Positions 43,111 through 52,035 of a DNA stretch of 64,000 nucleotides are shown here, piece by piece. The notes under the pieces were generated by a model. That model searched no databases, was not told where the DNA came from, and worked only from the letters and a program-made list of their open reading frames with translations. The position numbers and the translations under genes are program-made. This stretch comes from Nonomuraea sp. NBC_00507 (GTDB lineage: Bacteria > Actinomycetota > Actinomycetes > Streptosporangiales > Streptosporangiaceae). The number at the start of each line of letters is the position of its first letter. The first letter of the stretch is position 1. Location: NCBI RefSeq assembly GCF_036013525.1, contig NZ_CP107853.1:1922001-1986000 (forward strand), read 5' to 3'.

Positions 43111-44427
43111 GTGGTGGTCCTGATCTTCGTCGGCCTGGTGCTGCTGGCGCACTATTACCTCTGGCACCGGCTGGTGCGTTCGACCACCGGCCCCGGGCGG
43201 CTGCGCAAGGCGCTGACCTGGGGCATGGTGGGCCTGTTCGCGCTGGTCGTGGGCACGTTCGTCAGCACGCGGATGGAGTTCGGGCACTGGCTGGCCTGGC
43301 CGGGGTACGTCTGGCTGGCGTTGCTGTTCTATCTGTTCCTGTTCTTGGTGGTGCTGGAGATTCCGCGGGCTGTGGCGGGGTTGTTCCTGCGCATTGCCGA
43401 GCGGAAGCGGGCGCCGGAGGCCGAGTTCGAGCCTGTCCCGGTCCTGGCCGGCACGGCGGCGCCGGTCGAGGAGACCGCGCAGGTTGAGACCGCGCCGGTT
43501 GATACGGTTCCGCCGGTTGAGACGCTCCCGTCTGCTGAGGGGGGCGCCCTTGGTGAGAGGGCCGCGCCGGCTGAGAAGGCCGCGCCCCCTGCTCCGCTGA
43601 GCAGGCGGTTGTTCCTCGGGCGGGCCACCGCCGCCATCGCCGGGGCCGGCGCGCTGAGCGCGGTCGGCTACGGCATCACGAGCGCTCTGGGCGATCCGGT
43701 GCTCGAGCGGGTCAAGGTCACGCTACCGAGCCTGGACCAGCGGCTCGGCGGCCTGCGGTTCGCCGTGGTCAGCGACATCCATCTGGGACCGCTGACGGGC
43801 AAGGCCCACACCGAGCGCATCGTCCGCATGATCAACGGGCTCGAGGCCGACGTCGTCGCGATCGTGGGCGACCTGGTGGACGGGTCGGTGGCCCAGCTCG
43901 GCGCGCTGGCGCGGCCGCTGAAGGACATCGAGTCCCGCTACGGGGCATATTTCGTGACCGGCAATCATGAATACTTCGCCCCCGGCGGGTTCGCCGAGTG
44001 GATCGAGGAGTTGGGGCAGCTCGGTGTACGCCCGCTGCGAAACGAGCGCGTGGAGATCAGGCACCAGGGCGCCGTCCTCGATCTGGCCGGGGTGAACGAC
44101 CTCAACGGCACCTCCCAGGGTGACGGTCCCGACTTCGACAAGGCCCTCGGCAACCGCGACACCAGCCGGTCCACGGTGCTGCTCGCGCATCAGCCGGTCC
44201 AGGTCGACCAGGCCGCCCGCCATGGCGTGGACCTGCAGCTGTCCGGGCACACGCACGGCGGTCAGATGGCGCCGTTCAGCCTGGTCGTGGGGCTGCAGCA
44301 GCCGGTGGTGTCCGGCTTGGCGACCGTGGACGGGGTGCAGGTCTACGTCACCAGGGGCGCCGGGTTCTGGGGGCCACCCGTAAGGGTCGGGGCCCCGCCC
44401 GAGATCACGATGCTGGAACTCGCCTAG
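43111..44427 (+). CDS. Membrane-anchored metallophosphoesterase
   Basis: Protein of 438 residues with three N-terminal membrane helices (VVLIFVGLVLLAHYYLW; ALTWGMVGLFALVVGTFV; WLALLFYLFLFLVVLEI), a Pro/Glu/Val-rich linker with an imperfect repeat (VETAPVDTVPPVETLPSAE), a fourth hydrophobic segment that resembles a Tat-like site, and a calcineurin-like domain from about 210. The metal ligands are in DIHLG, GDLVDG, GNHEY and SGHTHGGQ, in the expected order. The active domain is probably outside the membrane. The substrate is unknown; YkuE-type relatives were linked to cell-wall metal. It follows topA by 14 bp and may be cotranscribed. Confidence 0.85.
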   Translation: MVVLIFVGLVLLAHYYLWHRLVRSTTGPGRLRKALTWGMVGLFALVVGTFVSTRMEFGHWLAWPGYVWLALLFYLFLFLVVLEIPRAVAGLFLRIAERKRAPEAEFEPVPVLAGTAAPVEETAQVETAPVDTVPPVETLPSAEGGALGERAAPAEKAAPPAPLSRRLFLGRATAAIAGAGALSAVGYGITSALGDPVLERVKVTLPSLDQRLGGLRFAVVSDIHLGPLTGKAHTERIVRMINGLEADVVAIVGDLVDGSVAQLGALARPLKDIESRYGAYFVTGNHEYFAPGGFAEWIEELGQLGVRPLRNERVEIRHQGAVLDLAGVNDLNGTSQGDGPDFDKALGNRDTSRSTVLLAHQPVQVDQAARHGVDLQLSGHTHGGQMAPFSLVVGLQQPVVSGLATVDGVQVYVTRGAGFWGPPVRVGAPPEITMLELA

Positions 44428-44463
44428 CGTAGTCGAGTGGCCACAGGGCGCCATGATGCCGTA

Positions 44464-44479
44464 GTATCCGGACGGATAC
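44464..44479. promoter_or_regulatory. Palindromic operator before the XRE gene
   Basis: The 16-mer gtatccggacggatac has seven-base perfect arms around GA. It lies 19 bp before the start of the XRE-type gene, a typical place for autorepression. Confidence 0.5.
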
Positions 44480-44498
44480 GCACGGGGAAGGATCATCC

Positions 44499-45041
44499 AT
44501 GGTGTCCTCGCCGATGGAGGCGGCGCTGGCGTCCGGTGTCGCCATCTGGGCCGAGCGCGGTGGGCTGCTGTTCAAGCAGGCCAGGCACGCCGCGTGCATG
44601 AACCAGAAGGCGCTGGCCACCGTCAGCGGCACGTCGCGGACCACGCTGTCGGCCTATGAGCACGGCAGAAAGTCACCGACGCTGGAGACGGCCGGGCGCA
44701 TCCTCGACGCGGCCGGGTTCCGGCTGGCGCTGGAGCCGAAGGTGGAGTTCACCGCGCGGCCCTTTCCTGTGCCGAGCCGGTTGTGGCGGTTGCCGGTCGC
44801 CGCGGCGCTGGGGATGGCGCGGCTGCGTGGCCGCGACTACGACCTGGCCGACCGTGCGGAGCGGAGGGCGGCATACACGCTGTTGTTGTGCGAGGGCAGT
44901 CCTCAGGAACTGCACGACCACGTGGACGGTGTGCTGCTCGCCGAGCTCTGGGACGATCTGGACCTACCACCCGATATCCGGGCCGAGTGGGGCCCATTGG
45001 TAGCAGAGGCTCGAGATGGGACTGGAGTTTTCAATTGGTGA
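44499..45041 (+). CDS. XRE-family regulator
   Basis: DNA-binding protein of 180 residues. The HTH at about 26-80 reads RHAACMNQKALATVSGTSRT then TLSAYEHGRKSPTLETAGRI, an XRE-type motif. The C-terminal 100 residues have no family resemblance that I know but are helical (RLRGRDYDLADRAERRAAYT) and may bind a partner or a ligand. The ATG at 44499 has GGGGAAGGA six bases before it. The palindrome at 44464 is a likely operator. No partner toxin gene is seen on either side. Confidence 0.8.
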   Translation: MVSSPMEAALASGVAIWAERGGLLFKQARHAACMNQKALATVSGTSRTTLSAYEHGRKSPTLETAGRILDAAGFRLALEPKVEFTARPFPVPSRLWRLPVAAALGMARLRGRDYDLADRAERRAAYTLLLCEGSPQELHDHVDGVLLAELWDDLDLPPDIRAEWGPLVAEARDGTGVFNW

Positions 45042-45180
45042 TATTTTCGGGGACCCATTCGAGGTGTGTAACCTGCGCGCGGGGCCGCGTACGTAATACC
45101 CTCGGCCACGAGTCCGCCGGGAATATCCGGCTCGTCTCTTGTCCACCCGCTTCTGGTCAAGACCTGGATACCCTGAAATC

Positions 45181-47232
45181 ATGACTGCCCCTGGCCGACG
45201 CCGCCCTACCCACGTGCTGGCCAACGCGCCGTTTCGACGGCTCTGGATGGCCATGTCGGTGTGCAGTCTGGGTGACTGGCTCAACATTCTCGCGCTGACC
45301 GCGCTGGCCGCCAACCTCACCCAAGGTGACGACTACCGTGTGCAGTCGCTGGCCGTCGGCGGTGTCTTCATCGCCAAGATGTTGCCGGCCGTGCTGCTAG
45401 GGCCGCTCGCGGGCGTGTTCGCCGACCGGTTCGACCGGCGGCTGACGATGTTCGCGGCGGACCTGGCCAGGTTCGCCGTGGTGCTGTCGATCCCGGTGGT
45501 CAACAGTTACCAGTGGATCATCGTGGCGACCATCCTGGTCGAGTGCGTCAACCTGTTCTGGGTCCCGGCCAAGGACGCCACGGTGCCCAATCTGGTGCCG
45601 AAGGAGCAGCTGGAGTCGGCCAACCGGCTCAACCTGCTGGTCACGTACGGCAGCGCGCCGGTCGCGGCCATGTTGTTCGCGGCGCTGTCCGTGGCGGGCG
45701 ACCTGATCAGGACCGTCGTGCCGTTCCCGGCCGGCCGGGACGCCACCGGGCTGGCGCTGGTCGTCAACGCCTGCGCCTACCTGGTGTCGGCATTCCTGAT
45801 CTTCACGTTGCGTGACATCCCCAAGCGGGACGGCGCGATCTCCACCCCCTCTGTGCTGAAGCAGATCGTCGAGGGCTGGCGGTTCGTCGGCGGCAACCGG
45901 CTGGTGCGCGGGCTGATCATCGGCATGCTGGGGGCGTTCGCCGCCGGTGGGGCCGTGGTCGGCGTGGCGAGGATCTACGTGAGCACGCTCGGCGGCGGCG
46001 ACGCGGCCTACGGTGTCGTGTTCGCGGCGGTCTTCGTCGGCATGGCGCTGGGCATGTTCTTCGGGCTCCGGCTGCTGCGCGAGTTGTCGCGGCGGCGGCT
46101 GTTCGGGGTGGCCATCACGGTGGCGGGGCTGGTCCTGGTCGCGATCGCGCTGGTGCACAACCTGGTGATCGTGGTCATGCTGACCGTGCTGCTCGGGGCG
46201 TGCGCCGGGATCGCCTGGATCATCGGCTACACGCTGATCGGGCTGGAGGTCGAGGACGGGCTGCGTGGCCGTACGTTCGCGTTCCTGCAGTCCACGGCGC
46301 GCGTCACGCTGCTGCTCGTGGTCGCCGTCGCCAGCCCGCTGGCGGCGCTGTTCGGCGTGCACAGGCTGGAGCTGGGCGAGTTCGCCTACCGGTTCGACGG
46401 GACCAACCTGGTGCTGGTGGTCGGCGGGGTGCTCGCCACGATCGTCGGCCTCCTGGCGCTGCGCCACATGGACGACAGGAAGGGCGTCTCCCTGGCGGCG
46501 GATCTCATCGCGGCGGTGCGCGGCGAGCGCTTCCCCTCCGAGGCCGTCGAGCACGTGCCGGGGTTGTTCGTGGCGTTCGAGGGCGGCGAGGGGTCGGGCA
46601 AGACGACCCAGGCGCGGCTGATCGCCATCTGGCTGCGCGACCAGGGATACGACGTCGTGCAGACGCGAGAGCCGGGCTCCACCAAGGTCGGCATGCGGCT
46701 GCGGGCCATCCTGCTCGATGCGGCAGAGCGAGGGCTGTCGGCGCGCTCGGAGGCGCTGCTTTACGCCGCCGACCGGGCCGAGCACGTGGAAAAGGTGATC
46801 CGGCCGGCGCTCTACCGGGGCTCACTGGTGATCACCGACCGCTACGTGGACTCGTCGCTGGCCTACCAGGGGGCGGGTCGGGCGCTCGATCCCAAAGACG
46901 TTTCCAAGATCAACGCTTGGGCGACGGGTGGGCTGGTGCCACATCTGACCGTGCTCATCGATACGCCGCCCAAGCTGGGGCTGACCCGGCTGGGCGGAGC
47001 GGTCGACCGGATCGAGGCCGAGCCGCTGGAGTTCCACGAGCGGGTGCGTAAGGAGTTCCGGGCGCTGGCGGCGGCCGCGCCCGAGCGATATCTGGTCGTG
47101 GACGGCACCCAGCCGCTCGAGATGATCACCCGGCAGATCCAGGACCGCATCCGCGACATCCTGCCCGACCCGGTCCCGGAGGAGACGGAGGACGTCACGG
47201 GGACGATGCCGGCGATCCGCGACTGGGGGTGA
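45181..47232 (+). CDS. tmk: Thymidylate kinase fused to an N-terminal MFS transporter
   Basis: Protein of 683 residues. Residues 1-445 form an MFS-like membrane domain with about 11-12 helices (FRRLWMAMSVCSLGDWLNIL, VFADRFDRRLTMFAADLARF), like H+ antiporter 3 types. Residues from 458 are dTMP kinase: GLFVAFEGGEGSGKTTQARL with the P-loop, TREPGSTKVGMRLRAILLD with the DRx-like LID-proximal part, and DRYVDSSLAYQGAGR. It phosphorylates dTMP in the inner cytosolic face. The fusion is known in actinomycetes. ATG 45181 begins the family text (MTAPGRRRP). The stop overlaps a short stem-loop. holB follows in the same direction. Confidence 0.95.
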   Translation: MTAPGRRRPTHVLANAPFRRLWMAMSVCSLGDWLNILALTALAANLTQGDDYRVQSLAVGGVFIAKMLPAVLLGPLAGVFADRFDRRLTMFAADLARFAVVLSIPVVNSYQWIIVATILVECVNLFWVPAKDATVPNLVPKEQLESANRLNLLVTYGSAPVAAMLFAALSVAGDLIRTVVPFPAGRDATGLALVVNACAYLVSAFLIFTLRDIPKRDGAISTPSVLKQIVEGWRFVGGNRLVRGLIIGMLGAFAAGGAVVGVARIYVSTLGGGDAAYGVVFAAVFVGMALGMFFGLRLLRELSRRRLFGVAITVAGLVLVAIALVHNLVIVVMLTVLLGACAGIAWIIGYTLIGLEVEDGLRGRTFAFLQSTARVTLLLVVAVASPLAALFGVHRLELGEFAYRFDGTNLVLVVGGVLATIVGLLALRHMDDRKGVSLAADLIAAVRGERFPSEAVEHVPGLFVAFEGGEGSGKTTQARLIAIWLRDQGYDVVQTREPGSTKVGMRLRAILLDAAERGLSARSEALLYAADRAEHVEKVIRPALYRGSLVITDRYVDSSLAYQGAGRALDPKDVSKINAWATGGLVPHLTVLIDTPPKLGLTRLGGAVDRIEAEPLEFHERVRKEFRALAAAAPERYLVVDGTQPLEMITRQIQDRIRDILPDPVPEETEDVTGTMPAIRDWG

Positions 47233-47245
47233 GGCCCTCACCCCC
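47225..47245. terminator. Small stem-loop over the tmk stop codon
   Basis: Arms gggggtgag and ctcaccccc enclose gcc. It contains the stop codon of the fusion gene and is followed by gttgttg. It may slow transcription into holB but is not a strong terminator. Confidence 0.4.
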
Positions 47246-47288
47246 GTTGTTGCGCCCACGTGGGGTTGCGGGCAATTACCCTTAGCGC

Positions 47289-48461
47289 GTGACCGTTTTC
47301 GATGACCTCGTGGGGCAGGACAAGGCGGTAGCCGTGCTGTTGCGGGCCGCGGCAGCGGCCGGAGAGGTCGTCGGCGGCGGGCGCGGCGCGGGCATGACGC
47401 ATGCCTGGTTGTTCACCGGCCCGCCCGGCTCCGGACGCCAGGACGCCGCCCGTGCCTTCGCCGCGGCGCTGATGTGCCCTGACGGCGGCTGCGGCCACTG
47501 CGACCAGTGCCACCAGGTGCTGATCGGCTCTCACCCCGACCTGGAGTCCGTACGCCCCGAGGGCCTGTCCTACAGCGTCAAGCAGACCCGTGAGCTCATC
47601 CTGCGTGCCGCCGGGGCGCCGACGCAGGGGCGGTGGCGGGTCATCCTGTTCGAGGACGCCGACCGGGCCACGGAGTCGGCCGCGAACGCCCTGCTCAAGG
47701 CCATCGAAGAGCCCCCGCCCCGCACGGTGTGGCTGCTGTGCGCGCCTGCCCCCGACGACCTGATGATCACCATCAGGTCGCGCTGCCGGCTGATCACCCT
47801 GACCACACCCAGCGCGGACGCCGTCGCCCACGTGCTCGCGACGCGTGACAGCGTGCCGTGGGAGACGGCCGCGTTCGCCGCCAGGGCCTCTCAGGGGCAC
47901 ATCAGCAGGGCACGGGCGCTGGCGCTCGACGAGGGGACCAGGCAGCGGCGCGAGGCCGTGCTGAGCATTCCACGCTCGCTCACGGGGGTGGGGGAGTGCG
48001 TGTCCGCCGCCGAGCGTCTGGTGAAGACGGCGGAGGAGGAGGCGGCCGTGGCCACGGCCGCGCTCAACGAGAACGAGACTGCCGAGCTGCGCAAGCTCTA
48101 CGGCGAGGGCTCCACGGGCAAGGGACTCAACCGGGGGCTGGTGCGGGGCGGGGCCGGGGCGCTGAAAGAGCTGGAGGACCGGCAGAAGTCACGGGCCACG
48201 CGGATCAAACGGGACTCGCTGGACTCGGCGTTGCTCGAGCTGGTGTCGTTCTACCGCGACGTGCTGGCCATGCAGTTCGGGGCGGCGGTGGAGCTGGCGA
48301 ACGACGACATCCGGTTCGATCTCGATCAACTGGCCAAGCGGTCGACGCCCGAGGAAACAATGCGGCGGATCGATGCGATCATGCAGTGCAGGGAACGGCT
48401 CGCGGCGAACGTCAACCCGCAGATCGCGGTCGAGGCGATGATGCTGGCGCTGCGCCCCTGA
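47289..48461 (+). CDS. holB: DNA polymerase III subunit delta'
   Basis: Clamp-loader subunit of 390 residues. It has the AAA+ fold with GPPGSGR in the P-loop position (residues 44-50; the usual lysine is arginine, as in delta', which does not hydrolyse ATP), and the zinc cluster CPDGGCGHCDQC with cysteines at 63, 68, 71 and 74. Later motifs are ILFEDADRATESAANALLKA with IEEPPP and the SRC motif in IRSRCRLI. The C-terminal part is charged and helical. Start is the GTG at 47289, 56 bp after tmk, an order common in actinomycetes. Confidence 0.95.
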   Translation: MTVFDDLVGQDKAVAVLLRAAAAAGEVVGGGRGAGMTHAWLFTGPPGSGRQDAARAFAAALMCPDGGCGHCDQCHQVLIGSHPDLESVRPEGLSYSVKQTRELILRAAGAPTQGRWRVILFEDADRATESAANALLKAIEEPPPRTVWLLCAPAPDDLMITIRSRCRLITLTTPSADAVAHVLATRDSVPWETAAFAARASQGHISRARALALDEGTRQRREAVLSIPRSLTGVGECVSAAERLVKTAEEEAAVATAALNENETAELRKLYGEGSTGKGLNRGLVRGGAGALKELEDRQKSRATRIKRDSLDSALLELVSFYRDVLAMQFGAAVELANDDIRFDLDQLAKRSTPEETMRRIDAIMQCRERLAANVNPQIAVEAMMLALRP

Positions 48462-48588
48462 AGGCCCGCGGCGGGGACAATGCCTAGTGGGCCCAGCGGG
48501 CGGACAGGCGGGGACCGGGGTGCGGCGCTTGCCGTCCAGCAGTGGGGAACCGGGATGTGGCGTTTGCCGGTCGGCGGACGATAACCGG

Positions 48589-49158
48589 GTGACTGAAGCA
48601 GCAGACGAGGTTGCCAGGCGTCTCTGTTACGTGGAAGTGGAACTGCTCACCCAAGGTGAGGCCCTGGTGCGGCGGCAGGTCGACGTGGCGGCGATCTTCG
48701 CCGATCATCACGTGGGTCTCGTACGGCTGGCACTCATCATGGTCGGCGATCAGGCGACCGCCGAGGACGTCGTGCAGGAGGCGTTCGCCCGCACCCATGC
48801 CGGCCGCGGCAGGCTGCGGGACGTCGACAAGGCCCTGGTTTATGTGCGCTCCGCGGTGCTCAATGGGTGCCGGTCGATCCTGCGAAGACGGGCGGTGGTG
48901 TTCCGGCGGGCGGTGCCCTACGAGCCACCCGTCTGGTCGGCGGAGAGCGCCGCGCTCATGGGCGAGGAGCGGCGCGAGGTCCTGCTCGCCCTGAGAGAGC
49001 TGCCGCGCAGGCAGCGTGAGGCGTTGACGCTGCGCTACTACCTCGACCTGTCCGACCAGGAGATCGCCGAGACCATGGGGATCAGCGCGAGCACGGCCAG
49101 GTCCACGATCGCGCGAGGGCTGGCCGCCCTCGGCCGAGCACTCAAGGAGGGATCATGA
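48589..49158 (+). CDS. SigE-type ECF sigma factor
   Basis: Sigma factor of about 189 residues from the SigE/SigM-like group that often has its own membrane partner. Region 2 reads FADHHVGLVRLALIMVGDQA, TAEDVVQEAFART and YVRSAVLNGCRSILRR; region 4 reads LRELPRRQREALTLRYYLDL then SDQEIAETMGISASTARSTI. A start at GTG 48589 is given, but GTG 48667, with AAGGTGAG before it, would still keep region 2. The stop overlaps the next start by ATGA, so it is translationally coupled to the membrane protein that follows. The frame from 48487 is open but lacks family text. Confidence 0.85.
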   Translation: MTEAADEVARRLCYVEVELLTQGEALVRRQVDVAAIFADHHVGLVRLALIMVGDQATAEDVVQEAFARTHAGRGRLRDVDKALVYVRSAVLNGCRSILRRRAVVFRRAVPYEPPVWSAESAALMGEERREVLLALRELPRRQREALTLRYYLDLSDQEIAETMGISASTARSTIARGLAALGRALKEGS

Positions 49159-50204
49159 ACAGCCCGGTCGAAGACAGACTGCGTGAGGCACTCGCCGAGG
49201 CGGGGGCGGCGATCGACCCCAGCACTCTCAGGCCGCTGCGCGCACCGCAGCGGCGGCGGCTCCGGATGAATTTCCGGCTGGTGGCCGTGGCGGTGGCCGT
49301 AGTGCTCGCGGGGGTGGCGACCGCCGCGGGGCTGGGCGGTCTCGAAGGCGAGGACCACGTGGTGGCGACGAACCCGGAGCAGGCGGATATGGCCGTCTTC
49401 TTGTGCACGAAGTCAGCGCCGAAGGAGACGCTGTGCCGGGGGCGCGACGTGAGCCTGGAGGAGGTGCGCGCGGTCGAGCGGGCGGTGAGGGGGCTGACGC
49501 AGGTCGAAGAGGTGTTCTTCGTGGACCAGGCGAGCGCCTACGACAGCTTCCGGGTCAGCTTCGCGGACAACAAGGCGCTGCTTGACTTGGTCAAGGTCAC
49601 CGACATGCCGATGTCGTTGCGGCTGGAGATCAAGGAGGGGGCTGATCCGCGCGAGGTGCAGCAGGCGCTGCGAGGACTGCCCGGGATACGGAGTGTCGTG
49701 GATCGGAAAGCCGCCTCTGCCGAGGCGTCGGCGTCGGCCGAGCGGCTGTCGGAGCCGCGGCTCAGCGTGTTTCTCTGCGGCAAGGGGTCCACCCTGCCGG
49801 CGTGCGCTGCCGAGCGCGAGTCCCGGGGCAAGGACAAACTCTCTGCCAAGCGGGGCAAGGAAGCGACGTACGCCCAGAAAACGGCCATCAGGAAGCTGAT
49901 CGAGGCCATGCCTGAGGTCCACTCGTACGTCTTCGAGGACAAGAAAGCGGCGTATGAGAACTTCATACGCGCGTACAAGAGCAACAAGGCGATTGTCGAG
50001 GCAACCCGCGTGGAGGACATGCCCGAATCCTTCCGGTTGGTGCTGAAGCCGAACACCGACTGGGCCGAGACGGTCGCCACGCTGAAGCGCCAACCAGGGG
50101 TGGCCTCGGCCAACTACATTCCCTGCCTGGCCGTGCAGGCCACGCTGGAGATCGACTACGGCTTGTTCCTGCATGACAGCAAGGTGTGCCCGATCAGCAA
50201 GTGA
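49155..50204 (+). CDS. Membrane protein with two FtsX extracellular-type domains
   Basis: Protein of 349 residues. A cytosolic N-terminal tail of about 37 residues precedes one transmembrane helix (VAVAVAVVLAGVATAAGLGG) and an extracellular region with two copies of the domain seen in the FtsX ectodomain. Copy 1 is DMAVFLC ... RAVERAVRGLTQVEEVFFVD and KALLDLVKVTDMPMSLRLEI; copy 2 is RLSVFLC ... KTAIRKLIEAMPEVHSYVFE and KAIVEATRVEDMPESFRLVL. A helical linker joins them. The start overlaps the sigma factor stop (ATGA). The topology and coupling fit an anti-sigma factor or sensor for that sigma. FtsX domains bind cell-wall hydrolases. Confidence 0.85.
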   Translation: MNSPVEDRLREALAEAGAAIDPSTLRPLRAPQRRRLRMNFRLVAVAVAVVLAGVATAAGLGGLEGEDHVVATNPEQADMAVFLCTKSAPKETLCRGRDVSLEEVRAVERAVRGLTQVEEVFFVDQASAYDSFRVSFADNKALLDLVKVTDMPMSLRLEIKEGADPREVQQALRGLPGIRSVVDRKAASAEASASAERLSEPRLSVFLCGKGSTLPACAAERESRGKDKLSAKRGKEATYAQKTAIRKLIEAMPEVHSYVFEDKKAAYENFIRAYKSNKAIVEATRVEDMPESFRLVLKPNTDWAETVATLKRQPGVASANYIPCLAVQATLEIDYGLFLHDSKVCPISK

Positions 50205-50314
50205 TCCGGCGAACATCCACCTCCGCACCCCTGACCTTCCGCGTACGGACCCACGTAGTGTGGCAACGAAGGCCGCAAGAACCCCCGAGGCCGTCAGGAG
50301 GCGAGCTCGAGCCC

Positions 50315-51148
50315 ATGGGAATGATCATGGCCGTGAGCTTCACCCGTTATGGGAGGCTCTACTACCTCGATCCCGGCGGGCACAGCCCGAAAGTGGGCGA
50401 CAAGGTGCTCGTGCCGACCGACTCGGGTCCGGAGGTGGCGGAGTGCGTGTGGGCGCCGCAATACTCGAGTGAGGACATCGACGGGCTGCCGGTGTGCGCG
50501 GGGCCGGCAGGTGAGGAGCATCTGGCCCGCGACGAGTCCAACAAGCGCCGTCGGGCCGAGGCCCGCAGCGTGTCCAAGCGCCTGATCAAGCGGCACTCGC
50601 TGCCGATGAAGGTGGTCGGGGTCGACTATCTGGACCAGGACAACGTCTACACGGTCTATTTCTCGGCCCCGCACCGGGTGGACTTCCGTGCCCTGGTCCG
50701 AGATCTGGCCCGCAACCTGCGTGCCCGGGTCGAGTTGCGCCAGATCGGCCCGAGGGACGAGGCGCGCCTGCAGGGCGGCATCGGCCCGTGTGGCCGTGAC
50801 CTCTGTTGTGCCACCTTCTTGAAGGACTTCGAGCCGGTGTCCGTACGCATGGCCAAGGACCAGGATCTGCCGGTCAATCCGCTGCGGATCGCGGGCGCGT
50901 GCGGGCGGCTCATGTGCTGCCTCAAGTACGAGCATCCGCTGTATCAGGAGTTCCGGGCTTCGGCGCCCCGGGTGGGGGCCAGTGTGGAGACCCCGCAGGG
51001 GGCGGGGACGGTCGTGGGGCACAACGTGCCGTCCGACTCCGTGGTGGTGCGGCTCAACGATGGGGGGCGGCGGTGTGCGTGCTCCAAAGCAAGCGTGTGC
51101 TCGCCGCGTCAACAGCACGACGCCATGTACGGCGACGGACCGTCATAG
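50315..51148 (+). CDS. PSP1/RicT-like protein
   Basis: Protein of 277 residues with the PSP1 C-terminal domain of the RicT (YaaT) family, which in Bacillus belongs to the Y-complex that adjusts RNA processing and phosphorelay. Motifs seen are PMKVVGVDYLDQDNVYTVYF, RVDFRALVRDLARNLRARVE, the cysteine box GIGPCGRDLCCATFLKDF and the second, IAGACGRLMCCLKYEHPLY. The start at ATG 50315 (MGMIMAVSF) is chosen after a GGAGG motif; 50327 is possible. It follows the FtsX-ectodomain gene by about 110 bp. Its position near holB is usual for many bacteria. Confidence 0.9.
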   Translation: MGMIMAVSFTRYGRLYYLDPGGHSPKVGDKVLVPTDSGPEVAECVWAPQYSSEDIDGLPVCAGPAGEEHLARDESNKRRRAEARSVSKRLIKRHSLPMKVVGVDYLDQDNVYTVYFSAPHRVDFRALVRDLARNLRARVELRQIGPRDEARLQGGIGPCGRDLCCATFLKDFEPVSVRMAKDQDLPVNPLRIAGACGRLMCCLKYEHPLYQEFRASAPRVGASVETPQGAGTVVGHNVPSDSVVVRLNDGGRRCACSKASVCSPRQQHDAMYGDGPS

Positions 51149-51356
51149 CCAGGGACGCGGACGTAAGCGGGCCGATCGAAGATGAGCAGCCGGACATCGC
51201 AGCCCAGACAGTACTCACGGAGGGCGCGGGGCGGTGAATACTCCGAGGCAGGTCACTGGGAAGGGCTGGGGGCGGGGTGATCTGTCCGGGCATCGGGTGA
51301 TCGGAGGGAGCGAGAACCCCTCAGGCTCCTGTAGACTCTTCCAAGCCAAACGGCGC

Positions 51357-51430
51357 GCCGCCTTAGCTCAGTCGGCCAGAGCACTTCACTCGTAATGAAG
51401 GGGTCTCGGGTTCGAATCCCGAAGGCGGCT
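51357..51430 (+). tRNA. tRNA-Thr (anticodon CGT)
   Basis: Complete 74-nt tRNA followed by encoded CCA. The acceptor stem is GCCGCCT/AGGCGGC with discriminator T; anticodon stem CTTCA/TGAAG with loop CTCGTAA (anticodon CGT, codon ACG); T loop GTTCGAA. A copy of part of it occurs at 55099. Confidence 0.97.
51389..51406. other. Putative att core inside tRNA-Thr
   Basis: The 18-mer ctcgtaatgaaggggtct, covering the anticodon loop, the 3' anticodon strand and the variable loop, is repeated exactly and directly at 55099-55116. An integrase remnant lies just beyond the tRNA. Anticodon-loop cores are common for tyrosine integrases. Confidence 0.5.
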
Positions 51431-51437
51431 CCAGGTC

Positions 51438-51470
51438 AAAGGCCCCCTGTGATGATCACAGGGGGCCTTT
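51438..51470 (+). terminator. Rho-independent terminator after tRNA-Thr
   Basis: Perfect 15-bp arms (aaaggccccctgtga and its complement) around tga, followed by tttt. It lies eight bases after the tRNA. Confidence 0.9.
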
Positions 51471-51484
51471 TGCTCACACCCTTG

Positions 51485-51800
51485 CTAACAGGGCTCCTCC
51501 AGAGACTTGGCGAAGATGTCGGCGGCGGCTGTTTCCGCCGAGCGGATTACGTGGGCATAGACGCGGAGAGTGATTGCCGGGTCAGCGTGGCCGAGGCGGG
51601 CCGCGACGACGTGGACGGGAACGCCCGCCAGAAGCAGCATCATGGCGTGCAGGTGGCGGAGGTCGTGTAGGCGGATTATGGGGAGCTTCTCGGCGGCCTC
51701 CTTGTTATGGTCCTCGATCAGCTTCCGAGGCAGGTTCGTAACGGTGGTGGGATAGATGGGGCCGCCCCAGGCGGTCAACAGCTCCTGGTCAACACACGCT
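51485..51800 (-). pseudogene. C-terminal remnant of a tyrosine integrase
   Basis: About 100 codons on the minus strand end in SLEEPC and contain LHDLRHLHAMMLLLAGVPVH then VVAARLGHADPAITLRVYAH. These supply the H-x-x-R, LGH and catalytic Tyr motifs of the phage integrase family. The earlier catalytic arginine and the N-terminal domains are absent; an in-frame TAA lies just upstream near 51805. The piece lies next to tRNA-Thr, the likely target. It cannot be active alone. Confidence 0.8.
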
Positions 51801-52035
51801 TACGCAGTTCCAGCAGCCAAGGCCCCGGTAGCACACATGTGCATTCAGGAGTCGGAGGGAGCCGCAGCCGTCTACGCGAGCAGCGTTCCCCTCGCAAGGG
51901 TCAGGCCGTCCTCGTAGTCCCTCAGGATCTCTCTGAGCTTCTCCTTGCCTCAGTCGGACGCGGATCGCGCACCGATTAGGTTTCCGCGCCGTGCCCGTCT
52001 GTACATGTGAGATCAACTCACAGGAGGCTGACACG

